Shown in pieces: positions 26,696 to 35,683 of a stretch of DNA of 64,000 bases (the stretch's first letter is position 1; every line of letters starts with the position of its first letter). Source of the stretch: Mesorhizobium zhangyense (lineage in GTDB: Bacteria; Pseudomonadota; Alphaproteobacteria; Rhizobiales; Rhizobiaceae); assembly GCF_011045115.1 (NCBI RefSeq), contig NZ_JAAKZG010000004.1:558001-622000 (forward strand), given 5' to 3'. A program made the translations under genes and the position numbers. Below the pieces are notes generated by a model, which was not told where the DNA came from, did no database searches, and saw only the letters and a program-made list of their open reading frames with translations.

Positions 26696-27780
26696 GTGAT
26701 ATCGACATCGAGCTTGTTTCGGTTCGCAAGACCTTTGGCCACAACCTTGTCGTAAATGACGTGAGCCTGTCGATTCCGAAGGGCGAGTTTGTAAGCATTC
26801 TCGGGCCTTCCGGCTGCGGCAAGACCACAACGCTGAACATGATCGCCGGTTTTCAAGAGCCAACCGCAGGCCAGATCCGCATCCGCGGAAAAAATCAGAA
26901 TGGCGTTGCGCCGGAAAGGCGCAACATCGGCCTGGTCTTTCAAAACTATGCTCTCTTTCCCCATATGACGGTCGCCGAAAACGTGGGATTCGGCCTGAAG
27001 ATGAAGGGCATGCCGCGTTTCGAGATCGAAGAGACTGTAAAAAGCGCACTCAAAAGCGTGCACCTCGAAGGGTTCGATGCGCGCTATCCCAAGGAGCTTT
27101 CTGGCGGACAGCAGCAGCGCACAGCGCTTGCACGCGCAATCGCCCCGAGGCCATCTGTGCTCCTGCTCGACGAACCGCTTTCAAATCTCGACCTGAAACT
27201 ACGAGAGGCCATGCGTATTGAGCTCAAGGAGATTCAGGAACAGCTCGGGATGACTTTTGTCTATGTCACCCACGATCAGGAGGAGGCTATGGCGATGTCT
27301 GACCGTATCGTGGTCATGTCCGGCGGGAGTGTCGCGCAGCAGGGCAAGCCAGCCTCGATCTACAACCGTCCGAGCACAAGCTTCGTTGCGGACTTTATCG
27401 GCAAGTCCAATATCCTGCCGATAGGTAGCGCAAAATCGGACAACGCCCGAATCGAGATCAGCGTGCGCGGCAGCAATCTTTCTCTCGCGGCCCAAACCGA
27501 TCCACTTCTTGCGCCGGAAAAAGTAAAATTCTGCTGCATCCGACCGGAAGACGTTCGAATCGTCGAGCGCGAGAAGCCACCGCGCGACGATCTCAACATT
27601 CTTGACGGTACGATCTCCAAAATCGTCAATCTGGGTGCGCATCTGGACCTTTGGGTTACCTTGGCCAGCAATGTGGTCATCAAGGCTCTCGTTCGTTCTG
27701 CGCGCTCGGGCGCGCTGAAAACCGGTAATCCCGTGACCATCTCGATCGCTCCGGACGCCATTCAGTTGCTCGCCGATTGA
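26692..27780 (+). CDS. ABC transporter ATP-binding protein, PotA-like
   Basis: 362 residues with the full set of ABC motifs: GPSGCGKTT, FQNYALFPHMTVAENVGFGL (Q-loop), [23 protein letters not shown] and VTHDQEEAM. A C-terminal TOBE regulatory domain follows from about residue 265. ATG 26692 is set by the overlap with the permease stop; a much longer open frame upstream lies inside the permease gene and is not real. Confidence 0.94.
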   Translation: MSDIDIELVSVRKTFGHNLVVNDVSLSIPKGEFVSILGPSGCGKTTTLNMIAGFQEPTAGQIRIRGKNQNGVAPERRNIGLVFQNYALFPHMTVAENVGFGLKMKGMPRFEIEETVKSALKSVHLEGFDARYPKELSGGQQQRTALARAIAPRPSVLLLDEPLSNLDLKLREAMRIELKEIQEQLGMTFVYVTHDQEEAMAMSDRIVVMSGGSVAQQGKPASIYNRPSTSFVADFIGKSNILPIGSAKSDNARIEISVRGSNLSLAAQTDPLLAPEKVKFCCIRPEDVRIVEREKPPRDDLNILDGTISKIVNLGAHLDLWVTLASNVVIKALVRSARSGALKTGNPVTISIAPDAIQLLAD

Positions 27781-27900
27781 GACGTTGGGACTAATAAGCT
27801 GCCAATATCAATGCACAGCAACTGATATTTGAGGGCGGCATCCAGACCGACCTAAAGTGCTCCTGACCTCTTGAGGGTCTAAAGCAAAGGAGATCGAGCG

Positions 27901-28767
27901 ATGCTCACCAAGGAAAGAATTACAGCGGTCCAGCATTCAAGCAATGTGTGCGCCGACATCGAAGGTTTCGATTTCGACGACTACGACGCCAACGACATCG
28001 CGGAAATACGCAGGCTCTGGCTCCAGTATGGCGTTCTCCGCTTCAAGAAGACGAACATCAGCGACGCGCAGCAGGTCAAGTTCTCCCGCAATTTCGGCGA
28101 ATTCGTTATCCACCCGAAGCAGTTGCAGGAGGGTGGTCACCCGACACAGCCGGAAATCCTCGTCATCAGCAATGCGATGAAGGATGGTAAACCGAGTGGT
28201 GCTATGGGCAACAGCGAAGCTACCTGGCACACCGACACGTGGTTCTATGAAAAGCCGCCGGCAGGCGCCATCCTGCGTGCTGTCCAAGTGCCGCCGTCCG
28301 GTGGAGACACCTATTTCCTATCCACCTACATTGCATATGAGACACTGCCCGAAGCCATGCGCAAACAGGTCGACGGCCGGCAGATCTTCTTCCAGAACGT
28401 ATACGACAAGACCGGCAAGCTTCGTCTTGGCAAGACAGAACCGAAGAGCAAGGACTTCCGCGAGTGGAACGGTATTGCTCACCCGCTCGTGCGTGTGCAC
28501 GGCGAGACCGGACGCAAGGCGCTTTATCTCGGCGGTACGTCCGAAGGCGCTTGGATCGTTGGCATGACACTTGAGGAGAGCAACGATCTTATCGCAAAGC
28601 TTTGGGACCACACCACCGGATCGGACCATGTCTTCGTTCAGAAATGGGATCAGGGCGATATCATGATGTGGGACAATCGCTGCACCATGCATCGGCGCGA
28701 CTCCTTCGACCCGAATACCATCCGCATCATGCATCGCACGACCACGTCCGGCGAGCGCCCGATCTGA
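27901..28767 (+). CDS. TauD/TfdA family Fe(II)/2-oxoglutarate-dependent dioxygenase
   Basis: 288 residues. The iron facial triad is visible as WHTDTWF (His110, Asp112) and MHRRDSF (His about 264), and IRIMHRTT supplies the 2-oxoglutarate-binding Arg near the C terminus. The family hydroxylates a carbon next to a heteroatom, which often releases sulfite, glyoxylate or an amine. AAAGGAGAT precedes the ATG by 7 bases. It lies 120 bases after the importer ATPase and presumably attacks the imported compound first. Precise substrate unknown. Confidence 0.92.
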   Translation: MLTKERITAVQHSSNVCADIEGFDFDDYDANDIAEIRRLWLQYGVLRFKKTNISDAQQVKFSRNFGEFVIHPKQLQEGGHPTQPEILVISNAMKDGKPSGAMGNSEATWHTDTWFYEKPPAGAILRAVQVPPSGGDTYFLSTYIAYETLPEAMRKQVDGRQIFFQNVYDKTGKLRLGKTEPKSKDFREWNGIAHPLVRVHGETGRKALYLGGTSEGAWIVGMTLEESNDLIAKLWDHTTGSDHVFVQKWDQGDIMMWDNRCTMHRRDSFDPNTIRIMHRTTTSGERPI

Positions 28768-28810
28768 TTGCGCAAACCCGCTCGAATCCACCATCGCAGG
28801 CAAAAGTCCA

Positions 28811-29449
28811 ATGATCGAGAAATACCGGGTGATGAAGAATTACCCTCCCCTTCCCGCTGACCTTCGCGACCTTCTGGTTGACGTGGAAACCGCAACGATC
28901 GGTCACTTCGAGCATTTGGGTTTCGTAAGCGACAACATTCGCCCGGTGGTCCCCTCCAAAGCCGTCGGAAGCGCTGTGACGGTCGCAGCACCTGGCCGAG
29001 ACGGCGCGATCATCTACAAAGCGATCGACCTTCTTTCGCCGGGCGATTTCCTCATCATATCGCGGGTTGACCGTGACGATGTCGCCTGTGTCGGCGGCGG
29101 CGTCGCGGCAGCCGCGAAAGCGCGTGGCGCCGTCGGCATCGTGATCGACGGGCCGTGCACCGACGTCGCGGAAATTGCTGCTGGGGATTTTCCAGTCTGG
29201 TGCCGTGGTGTCTCCTCGAAAACGACCAGTCGCGAATTCCAGATCGGCGGCTCGGTTAACGTACCGGTGGCATGCGGCGGTGCAGCCGTCCTTCCGGGAT
29301 ACGCCGTCCTAGCCGACAATGAGGGGGTCTTCGTGGCGGATATCGCACATATGCGCGAGCTGGCCGTGCACGCACTCGAGCGCCAAAAGCGGTCATTGAC
29401 ACTGCGGCCTCATCTCGAGGCTGGCAAATCCATTTTCGATTTCAGGTGA
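28811..29449 (+). CDS. RraA family protein (dimethylmenaquinone methyltransferase-like fold)
   Basis: 212 residues of the RraA/HMG-CHA aldolase family: AVGSAVTVAAPGRDGAIIYKAIDLLSPGDFLII, then RGAVGIVIDGPCTDV, then FPVWCRGVSSKT. In catabolic clusters such proteins are usually class II pyruvate aldolases or hydro-lyases for 4-hydroxy-2-oxo acids, not RNase E inhibitors. The Arg-Asp metal-site pattern of true HMG/CHA aldolases (GxxxDxxxxR) is only partly present (VIDGPCTD), so aldolase activity is uncertain. Its stop overlaps a GTG of the next gene. Confidence 0.85.
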   Translation: MIEKYRVMKNYPPLPADLRDLLVDVETATIGHFEHLGFVSDNIRPVVPSKAVGSAVTVAAPGRDGAIIYKAIDLLSPGDFLIISRVDRDDVACVGGGVAAAAKARGAVGIVIDGPCTDVAEIAAGDFPVWCRGVSSKTTSREFQIGGSVNVPVACGGAAVLPGYAVLADNEGVFVADIAHMRELAVHALERQKRSLTLRPHLEAGKSIFDFR

Positions 29450-29457
29450 CGAAACCA

Positions 29458-30336
29458 ATGAAAATCTCACTGATACAGATGAATTCGCAACCTGATCGTG
29501 CCCACAATCTTGCCGAGGCAAAGCGCCTCATGCAGGAAGCTGTCAGTCTCGACCGTCCCGATCTTATCGTTCTTCCCGAACATTTCGACTGGTCCGGCGG
29601 GACCCTGGACCAAAAATGCAACGCCGCCGACGCGATCCCCGGCGGCGCGGCCTATCGGATGCTCCAGACTTTTTCTGAGCAAAACCGGGTCGCAATCCAT
29701 GCAGGCAGCATTCTCGAACGGACTGCAGCGAGCGATCGGATTTACAATAGCACCGTCGTGTTCAATGCCCTCGGCGAGGAAGTCGGCATCTATCGCAAGA
29801 TTCACCTCTTCGACATCACCGCGCCGGATGGAAAAAAGTATCTTGAATCCGCAACCGTTGCGCCCGGCAAAGACATCCTGATCTATGAGCTCAATGGCCT
29901 TCGGATCGGCTGTGCCATTTGTTACGATCTGCGTTTTTCACGCCTCTTCGATCAGCTTGCCACCCATGGCGTGGACATCTTCGTCCTGCCGGCAGCTTTC
30001 ACCATGCAGACAGGAAAGGACCATTGGGAGGTGCTGTGCCGCGCACGCGCCATCGAGTTTCAGGCCTATTTCGTAGCTTGTGGGCAATGGGGCTCCTACC
30101 CGGCGCCTGACGGGGAAACCCGTCAAACCTACGGCAACTCGCTGATTTGCGATCCGTGGGGACAGGTCACAGCACGCGCCTCCGACAAGGTCTGCGTGAC
30201 GTCGGCGCGTATCGATCCTGAACGGCTTCACGCCGTGCGGGCGCTGATCCCGATGTCAAGTCATCGCGTCGATCTACACGACGTTTCGCTCACCGTCGCG
30301 CGGGATAAAACGGAACGGCTTGCGAATGTCCTCTAG
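29458..30336 (+). CDS. Carbon-nitrogen hydrolase (nitrilase superfamily)
   Basis: 292 residues with the Glu-Lys-Cys triad: LPEHFDW (Glu41), YRKIHLFD (Lys114) and GCAICYDLRF (Cys155). This pattern fits omega-amidase, carbamoylase or Nit-type amidases that release ammonia from an amide. ATG 29458 is favoured because AGGTGA lies 8 bases upstream; GTG 29446 overlaps the RraA stop and is the alternative. In this cluster it would hydrolyse the product of the dioxygenase and RraA steps. Confidence 0.92.
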   Translation: MKISLIQMNSQPDRAHNLAEAKRLMQEAVSLDRPDLIVLPEHFDWSGGTLDQKCNAADAIPGGAAYRMLQTFSEQNRVAIHAGSILERTAASDRIYNSTVVFNALGEEVGIYRKIHLFDITAPDGKKYLESATVAPGKDILIYELNGLRIGCAICYDLRFSRLFDQLATHGVDIFVLPAAFTMQTGKDHWEVLCRARAIEFQAYFVACGQWGSYPAPDGETRQTYGNSLICDPWGQVTARASDKVCVTSARIDPERLHAVRALIPMSSHRVDLHDVSLTVARDKTERLANVL

Positions 30337-30600
30337 CTCGGCGTTGCGGCTGGCGAGCTATCTCGCCGCCGAAAACTATGATTCCTTGCCGGCAGAGGTC
30401 ATCGAGAAATCGAAGCTTTGCCTTTTGGACGCGCTGGGTTGTCTGATCGGTGCCTATCGATCCTCAGCGTCCACAGTTGTGGAATCCTTCGTGTCCGAAC
30501 TGGGTAAAAGCGGCGATGTCGCCGGAAGCCATTTGAAGACCGATTGTGCGGCTGCATTTGCCAACGTAACTCTCATCGATAAGCCAACCATCCACTGCGA
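30326..30600 (+). pseudogene. MmgE/PrpD family gene, N-terminal fragment only
   Basis: From ATG 30326 the frame gives a good MmgE/PrpD N terminus (ALRLASYLAAENYDSLPAEV, IEKSKLCLLDALGCLIGAY, then HLKTDCAAAFANVTLID). After about residue 85 the similarity stops, and the remaining codons to 30712 are antisense to a ugpC fragment. The intact family is about 450 residues, so over three quarters is missing. The start overlaps the nitrilase stop, so this was the last gene of the catabolic operon before a deletion or rearrangement removed the rest. Confidence 0.75.
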
Positions 30601-30625
30601 GTTTGCAAATGAGTCTGCCTGGAAG

Positions 30626-31240
<615 letters not shown>

Positions 31241-31786
31241 CGAATTGAAGTACAGCAGATATCGCCAAGTAGCGCTTGCGCATGTTTCACGCGGGCTATA
31301 GCTCCGGCTTTGATAGCTTTCTGACCCATTCTGCACCCCTTCAAGATCAAAAGAGATGGTTCTTTTTCATGAGTGCAGCCGTAGCGTTTTGTACGCATAA
31401 GCCTGTGAACGCTATACTCTAAGACGTCATGCCATGTTGCATGATTGGTGCAAGCAACGCGTCGCTTCATCAAGAGGGTGGTGCGGCTTGCTTCGATGGG
31501 ACGGTGGGTCGAACCCAATGGTCCTCTTCGTGCTCGATCATCGCAGGATGCAAGCTCCGGAAAACTGAGCGGCGTCATCTCCCAAACCGATTACCGAAAA
31601 GTTTGCAACAGAGCCGACGAACGTCGTCCCTGGAGTATTGACGCTCCTGGTCGGCGCGTCTTTCCATTTTTCTATCGATCCGGCTTGCAGACTATTGGGT
31701 ATGTTCATGACCATTTCCTCGAATATGCGCGACAGACGCGCGCACTCGGCCCCGCCCCGTAATTCCAGGCAAAGGCAGCGCCACCT
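31241..31786. other. Intergenic stretch, no gene recognised
   Basis: About 545 bases between the ugpC remnant and the MDR gene. Short open frames occur on both strands, but none has a recognisable motif, a ribosome site or codon use like the neighbours. The ATGGGTCAGAAAGC frame running into the ugpC remnant (minus strand, near 31330) is not recognised. It may be rearranged debris. Confidence 0.5.
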
Positions 31787-32788
31787 TCATTTCAACTTGA
31801 CGACGACCTTGCCTTTCGAGCGTCCCGTTTCGATGTAAGCCAAACCTTCGTTGGTCGCTTCGAACGGGAAGACCCGGTCCATCACAGGGCGAAGGATTCC
31901 GGCTTCGATCAGCGATGTGATCTGGCTCAACTGCGCGCCGCTCGCGCGCATGAACAGGAACGAATAGCTGACCTGCCGTCCCTTGGCCTTTCTCCGGATG
32001 CCGAAGCTCAGAAAACGCAGGACTTGCCGCAGAAACCAGTTCAGTCCTTGTTCTTTGGCAAAATCAGGGTCCGGCGGACCGGAGATCGAGATCAGCTTGC
32101 CGCCGGGCTTCAGCACATTCAGGGATTTTTGAAGCGTATCTCCGGCCAGACTGTTGAGAACCACATCATAGTCTGACAGGATTTTTTCGAAGTCCTGGTT
32201 TTTGTAATCGATGACGACATCGGCTCCGAGGTTTTTGACCAGCTCGGCATTCGCCACACTCGTGGTCGTCGCGACGGTCGCGCCGAGATGCTTCGCCAAC
32301 TGTATGGCGAATGTCCCCACGCCGCCGGAACCGGCATGGATGAGAATCTTCTGCCCTTTCGCCAGCTTGGCTCGATCGACCAGCACCTGCCATGCCGTCA
32401 GGCCGACCAGCGGGACGGAAGCCGCGTCCTCCATGGTGAGGTTCTTGGGCTTCAGCGCCACGTCCGCTTCGTTGATGGCAATGAATTCCGCGAACGTCCC
32501 GACCCGGCCGTCGCGCGGCCGGGCATAGATTTCGTCGCCCGGCTTGAAGCGTCTGACATTCGCGCCGACACGAACCACAACCCCGGCTACGTCGTGTCCG
32601 AGAACGAGAGGCAGTCGATACGGGAGGATGAGCTTGAATTCGCCATCGCGGATCTTGGAGTCCAGAAGATTGAGCCCGGCCGAATGGACCTCGACCAGAA
32701 CATCGTCTTGTCCCAGCGCCGGCTTCGGCATGTCGCCGAAACGCAGTGCGCTCTTCTTCTTGTATCGATCCAGGATGAAGGCCTTCAT
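31787..32788 (-). CDS. Zinc-independent MDR NADPH:quinone oxidoreductase-like protein
   Basis: 333 residues of the quinone oxidoreductase branch of the medium-chain dehydrogenases. The GroES-like N-terminal half has LVLGHDVAGVVVRVGANV, and the Rossmann part has ILIHAGSGGVGTFAIQLAKHLGA. The zinc-binding Cys residues of alcohol dehydrogenases are missing, as usual for this branch. It likely reduces quinones or alkenals with NADPH. ATG 32788 is favoured over 32815 by a GGAG site. It is third in a detoxification-type operon behind an SDR and an Old Yellow Enzyme. Confidence 0.9.
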   Translation of the reverse strand: MKAFILDRYKKKSALRFGDMPKPALGQDDVLVEVHSAGLNLLDSKIRDGEFKLILPYRLPLVLGHDVAGVVVRVGANVRRFKPGDEIYARPRDGRVGTFAEFIAINEADVALKPKNLTMEDAASVPLVGLTAWQVLVDRAKLAKGQKILIHAGSGGVGTFAIQLAKHLGATVATTTSVANAELVKNLGADVVIDYKNQDFEKILSDYDVVLNSLAGDTLQKSLNVLKPGGKLISISGPPDPDFAKEQGLNWFLRQVLRFLSFGIRRKAKGRQVSYSFLFMRASGAQLSQITSLIEAGILRPVMDRVFPFEATNEGLAYIETGRSKGKVVVKLK

Positions 32789-32818
32789 GATGATCCGTTC
32801 TCCAATCTCCACCAACGC

Positions 32819-33913
32819 CTACGACTGGGAAACCATTGCGATGGCGGGATAGTCGGTATAGCCCGCAGAGCCGCCGCCATAGAGCGTCGCCTGATCGAAA
32901 GCGGCCAGCGGTGCGCTGGTCTTCAGCCGTTCCACAAGGTCGGGATTGGCGATGAACGGGCGTCCGAAGGCGAACAGGTCGGCCTTGTCCTCGGTGAGTC
33001 GCGCCGCGGCAAGTTCGAGGTTGTAGCCATTATTGGCGATATAGGTGTTGTTGAAGCGCCGGCGGAGCAATCCGAAGTCGAATGGCGCAACATCGCGCGG
33101 TCCGCCCGTGGCGCCCTCGACGACATGGATATAGACGATGCCCAGAGCGTCGAGCTGATCGACGATATAGTCGAACTGTGCCTGGGGGTCGCTGCTCGAG
33201 ATGCCGTTGGCGGGCGAAACGGGCGAAATCCGGATGCCGGTGCGCTCGGCGCCGATCTCGTCGATGACGGCAGCCGTGACCTCAAGCATCAGCCGGGCGC
33301 GGTTCTCGACAGAACCGCCATAGGCATCGTCACGGACATTCGCGCCGTCCCTGGCGAACTGGTCGAGCAGATAGCCGTTGGCTCCATGAATTTCCACGCC
33401 ATCGAAGCCGGCGGCAATGGCGTTGGCGGCCGCTTTGCGGAAATCGTTGACGATCCCGGGCAGCTCGTCGAGTTCCAGAGCGCGGGGCTCCGACACGTCA
33501 ATGAAGGCGTTGTTGACGAATGTTTTGGTTTTGGCCCGGATCGCCGAAGGCGCCACAGGCGCGCCGCCGCCCACCTGCAGGTCGACGTGCGAGACGCGAC
33601 CGACATGCCAGAGCTGCAGGAAGATATGACCGCCCTTGGCGTGCACGGCCTTGGTGACCCTGCGCCAGCCGTCGATCTGCTCCTGAGAGTAGATGCCGGG
33701 TGTGTCCTGATAGCCTTGGCCCTGCTGCGAGATCTGCGTGGCTTCGGCAATCAGCAGGCCGGCTGTTGCGCGCTGGCTGTAATACTCAACGGCGAGATCG
33801 CCGGGAACGAAGCCTGGGCCGGCGCGATTGCGCGTCAGCGGTGCCATGACGATGCGATTGGAGAGGGTCAGCGAGCCGAGGGTGTAGGGCTCAAACAGCG
33901 TCTTGCTGGTCAT
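32819..33913 (-). CDS. nemA: Old Yellow Enzyme family alkene reductase
   Basis: 364 residues of an FMN-dependent TIM-barrel ene-reductase: LSNRIVMAPLTRNRA at the start, HVGRVSH, FDGVEIHGANGYLLDQFARD (family signature), RDDAYGGSVENRARLMLEV, and RPFIANPDLVERL near the end. Such enzymes reduce activated C=C bonds in enones, maleimides and nitro compounds. AGGTGA precedes ATG 33913. It stands between an SDR and an MDR reductase, all read from the TetR-controlled promoter near 34.8 kb. Confidence 0.94.
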   Translation of the reverse strand: MTSKTLFEPYTLGSLTLSNRIVMAPLTRNRAGPGFVPGDLAVEYYSQRATAGLLIAEATQISQQGQGYQDTPGIYSQEQIDGWRRVTKAVHAKGGHIFLQLWHVGRVSHVDLQVGGGAPVAPSAIRAKTKTFVNNAFIDVSEPRALELDELPGIVNDFRKAAANAIAAGFDGVEIHGANGYLLDQFARDGANVRDDAYGGSVENRARLMLEVTAAVIDEIGAERTGIRISPVSPANGISSSDPQAQFDYIVDQLDALGIVYIHVVEGATGGPRDVAPFDFGLLRRRFNNTYIANNGYNLELAAARLTEDKADLFAFGRPFIANPDLVERLKTSAPLAAFDQATLYGGGSAGYTDYPAIAMVSQS

Positions 33914-33969
33914 GGTTCACCTATGTTGTCGCCGCCGCAGCGGGATCAGTTATCGAAATTTGCCGATGT

Positions 33970-34758
33970 TCAGACGACCGTGCGGTACCGCTCGGCTGGA
34001 TGCTGGTTGCCATAGTTCGGAAGCATGGCTTGGCGCGCGGCCTGAAGCGCGTCCCACTGCCCGGCATCGGGAAGCGGCGGGATGGTCACCGGTTCGCGGC
34101 GGTCGAAGCCAACCAGCGCAGCATCCACCAGATCGTCCACCTCCATCACGTTGGAGAGCGTGTTGACGTCGGCGCCGGCGCGTTCCCAGATCTCCGTTCG
34201 CGTCGTTGCGGGAAGCACGGCCTGGACGTAGACACCCTTCGGTCCGAGCTCGAGGCTGAGCCCCTGAGACAGGAACAGGACGAACGCCTTGGTCGCCCCG
34301 TAGACCGTCATGCCGAACTCCGGCGCCAGGCCGACCACGGAACCGATATTGACGATCGCCCCTTCGCCCGCCTTCGCAAGTCGCGGGGCGATGGCGCTGG
34401 CAAGCCGCAGAAGTGCGGTCGTGTTGAGCGCAACGAGCCGCGCCACATCATCGGTGCCCTGCTCGATGAAGCTTCCTCCGATGGCCGTACCGGCATTGTT
34501 GACGAGGATCCCGATGCGGGCGTCGTCGCGTAACCGCGTCTCTATCATTGCAAGCTCGGCAGGCTGCGTGAGATCTGCCTGGATGATATCGATCGCCACG
34601 CCGCTTTCGTTGCGGAGACGGGCCGCGAGCGTCTCCATACGCCCTTTGTCGCGAGCGACCAGCACCAGGTCGTGGCCGCGGCAGGCAAAGCGCTCGGCAT
34701 AGGTGGCACCGATGCCGGTGGAGGCGCCGGTGATGAGGACTGATGGAATGGTGGTCAT
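33970..34758 (-). CDS. SDR family NAD(P)-dependent oxidoreductase
   Basis: 262 residues of the DltE/YqjQ-like SDR branch: TGASTGIGATYAERFACRG, VNNAG, the catalytic Ser in NIGSVVG and YGATK. ATG 34758 matches the conserved N terminus; the longer frame is in the promoter region. It is the first gene of the SDR-nemA-MDR operon and diverges from the tetR gene at 34867. It probably reduces aldehydes or ketones in the same detoxification response. Confidence 0.92.
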   Translation of the reverse strand: MTTIPSVLITGASTGIGATYAERFACRGHDLVLVARDKGRMETLAARLRNESGVAIDIIQADLTQPAELAMIETRLRDDARIGILVNNAGTAIGGSFIEQGTDDVARLVALNTTALLRLASAIAPRLAKAGEGAIVNIGSVVGLAPEFGMTVYGATKAFVLFLSQGLSLELGPKGVYVQAVLPATTRTEIWERAGADVNTLSNVMEVDDLVDAALVGFDRREPVTIPPLPDAGQWDALQAARQAMLPNYGNQHPAERYRTVV

Positions 34759-34790
34759 GGGATTGTTCTCTGTGCTGACGGGAACTATAT

Positions 34791-34836
34791 TCATGATGGT
34801 TATCATGATTGATGTCAAATATGATAACCATCATGA
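34791..34836. promoter_or_regulatory. Double palindromic TetR operator
   Basis: TCATGATGGTTATCAT (34791-34806) is repeated as its exact inverse complement at 34821-34836, with 14 bases between. Each arm is itself a palindrome, ATGAT-N4-ATCAT, so there are two full TetR-type sites with centres 29 bases apart. They cover the region between the divergent SDR gene and tetR, where both promoters must lie. Confidence 0.85.
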
Positions 34837-34866
34837 TTGTCAATGGTCCCGGCGGAGTATTTTGAA

Positions 34867-35427
34867 ATGAAAGTCAGTCGAGAACAGATGGCGGAGAACC
34901 GTCGCCGGATTCTGGATGAGGCCAGCCGGCTGTTCCGCGACAAGGGGTTCGATGCGGTCAGCGTGGCGGAGGTGATGAAAGCCGCCGGCCTTACCCATGG
35001 CGGCTTCTATGGTCATTTCGACTCCAAGAACGACCTTGTGGCCCAGACTCTTGCCCATGTCCTCGCCTTGGACGCAGGAGGGGGCAATCTTCACGCCTAT
35101 CTCGACGCCTACCTTTCACCGAAACATCGCGACAACGCTGCCGATGGTTGCCCAACGGCAGGTCTGGCCGCGGACATCCGCCACCAGACCACGGCTGCAC
35201 GCGTGGCCATGACGGAAGGCCTTCGATCGCAGATCGACCGTATCAGCGCTGCGCTCCCTGGGGTGAAGCCGGCAGATAGGCGCCGCGCGGCAATCGGAAC
35301 CTGGGCGGCGATGGTAGGGGCGGTGATCCTCGCCCGGGCGATCGACGACCCTGTGCTTTCGGATGAAGTCCTGGAACAGACGCGTGCCTGGATCGATGCC
35401 GGGATCAGTTCAGCATCTGTGAGCTAA
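34867..35427 (+). CDS. TetR/AcrR family transcriptional regulator
   Basis: 186 residues. The N-terminal helix-turn-helix is of the AcuR/NemR-like type (NRRRILDEASRLFRDKGFDA, VAEVMKAAGLTHGGFYGHFDSKNDL), followed by a ligand domain with GCPTAGLAADI. The Cys in that last motif could sense electrophiles, as in NemR. ATG 34867 has GGAG 10 bases upstream. It diverges from the SDR-nemA-MDR operon across a double palindrome, so it is expected to repress both directions and release in response to reactive carbonyl or ene compounds. Confidence 0.93.
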   Translation: MKVSREQMAENRRRILDEASRLFRDKGFDAVSVAEVMKAAGLTHGGFYGHFDSKNDLVAQTLAHVLALDAGGGNLHAYLDAYLSPKHRDNAADGCPTAGLAADIRHQTTAARVAMTEGLRSQIDRISAALPGVKPADRRRAAIGTWAAMVGAVILARAIDDPVLSDEVLEQTRAWIDAGISSASVS

Positions 35428-35683
35428 GGCCATGCCGAGTGGTGGGGCATACGTGAACTATATCCTTAATGGCGCTGTTGAACGCCATCTAATTGATTAT
35501 CAAAGATGAACAGATCAATTCGTGCGGTAATCGGCGGTGTTTGGCACAGGATCGATGGCTTGGTGACCAGTTCGACCCTGAGAATGGCGAACTTCTCAAA
35601 ACGACTGATGACAAGAATTCACGTCAAACGGAACGTCCAACCGAAGTTAGCTTGCGAGTTTAGCCTACCTGCGGGGAAGGCAT
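35428..35683. other. Intergenic stretch, nothing recognised
   Basis: 256 bases between tetR and the convergent isomerase gene. A plus-strand open frame (35506-35760) exists but overlaps the isomerase gene and has no motif. No clear terminator was seen. Confidence 0.5.
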
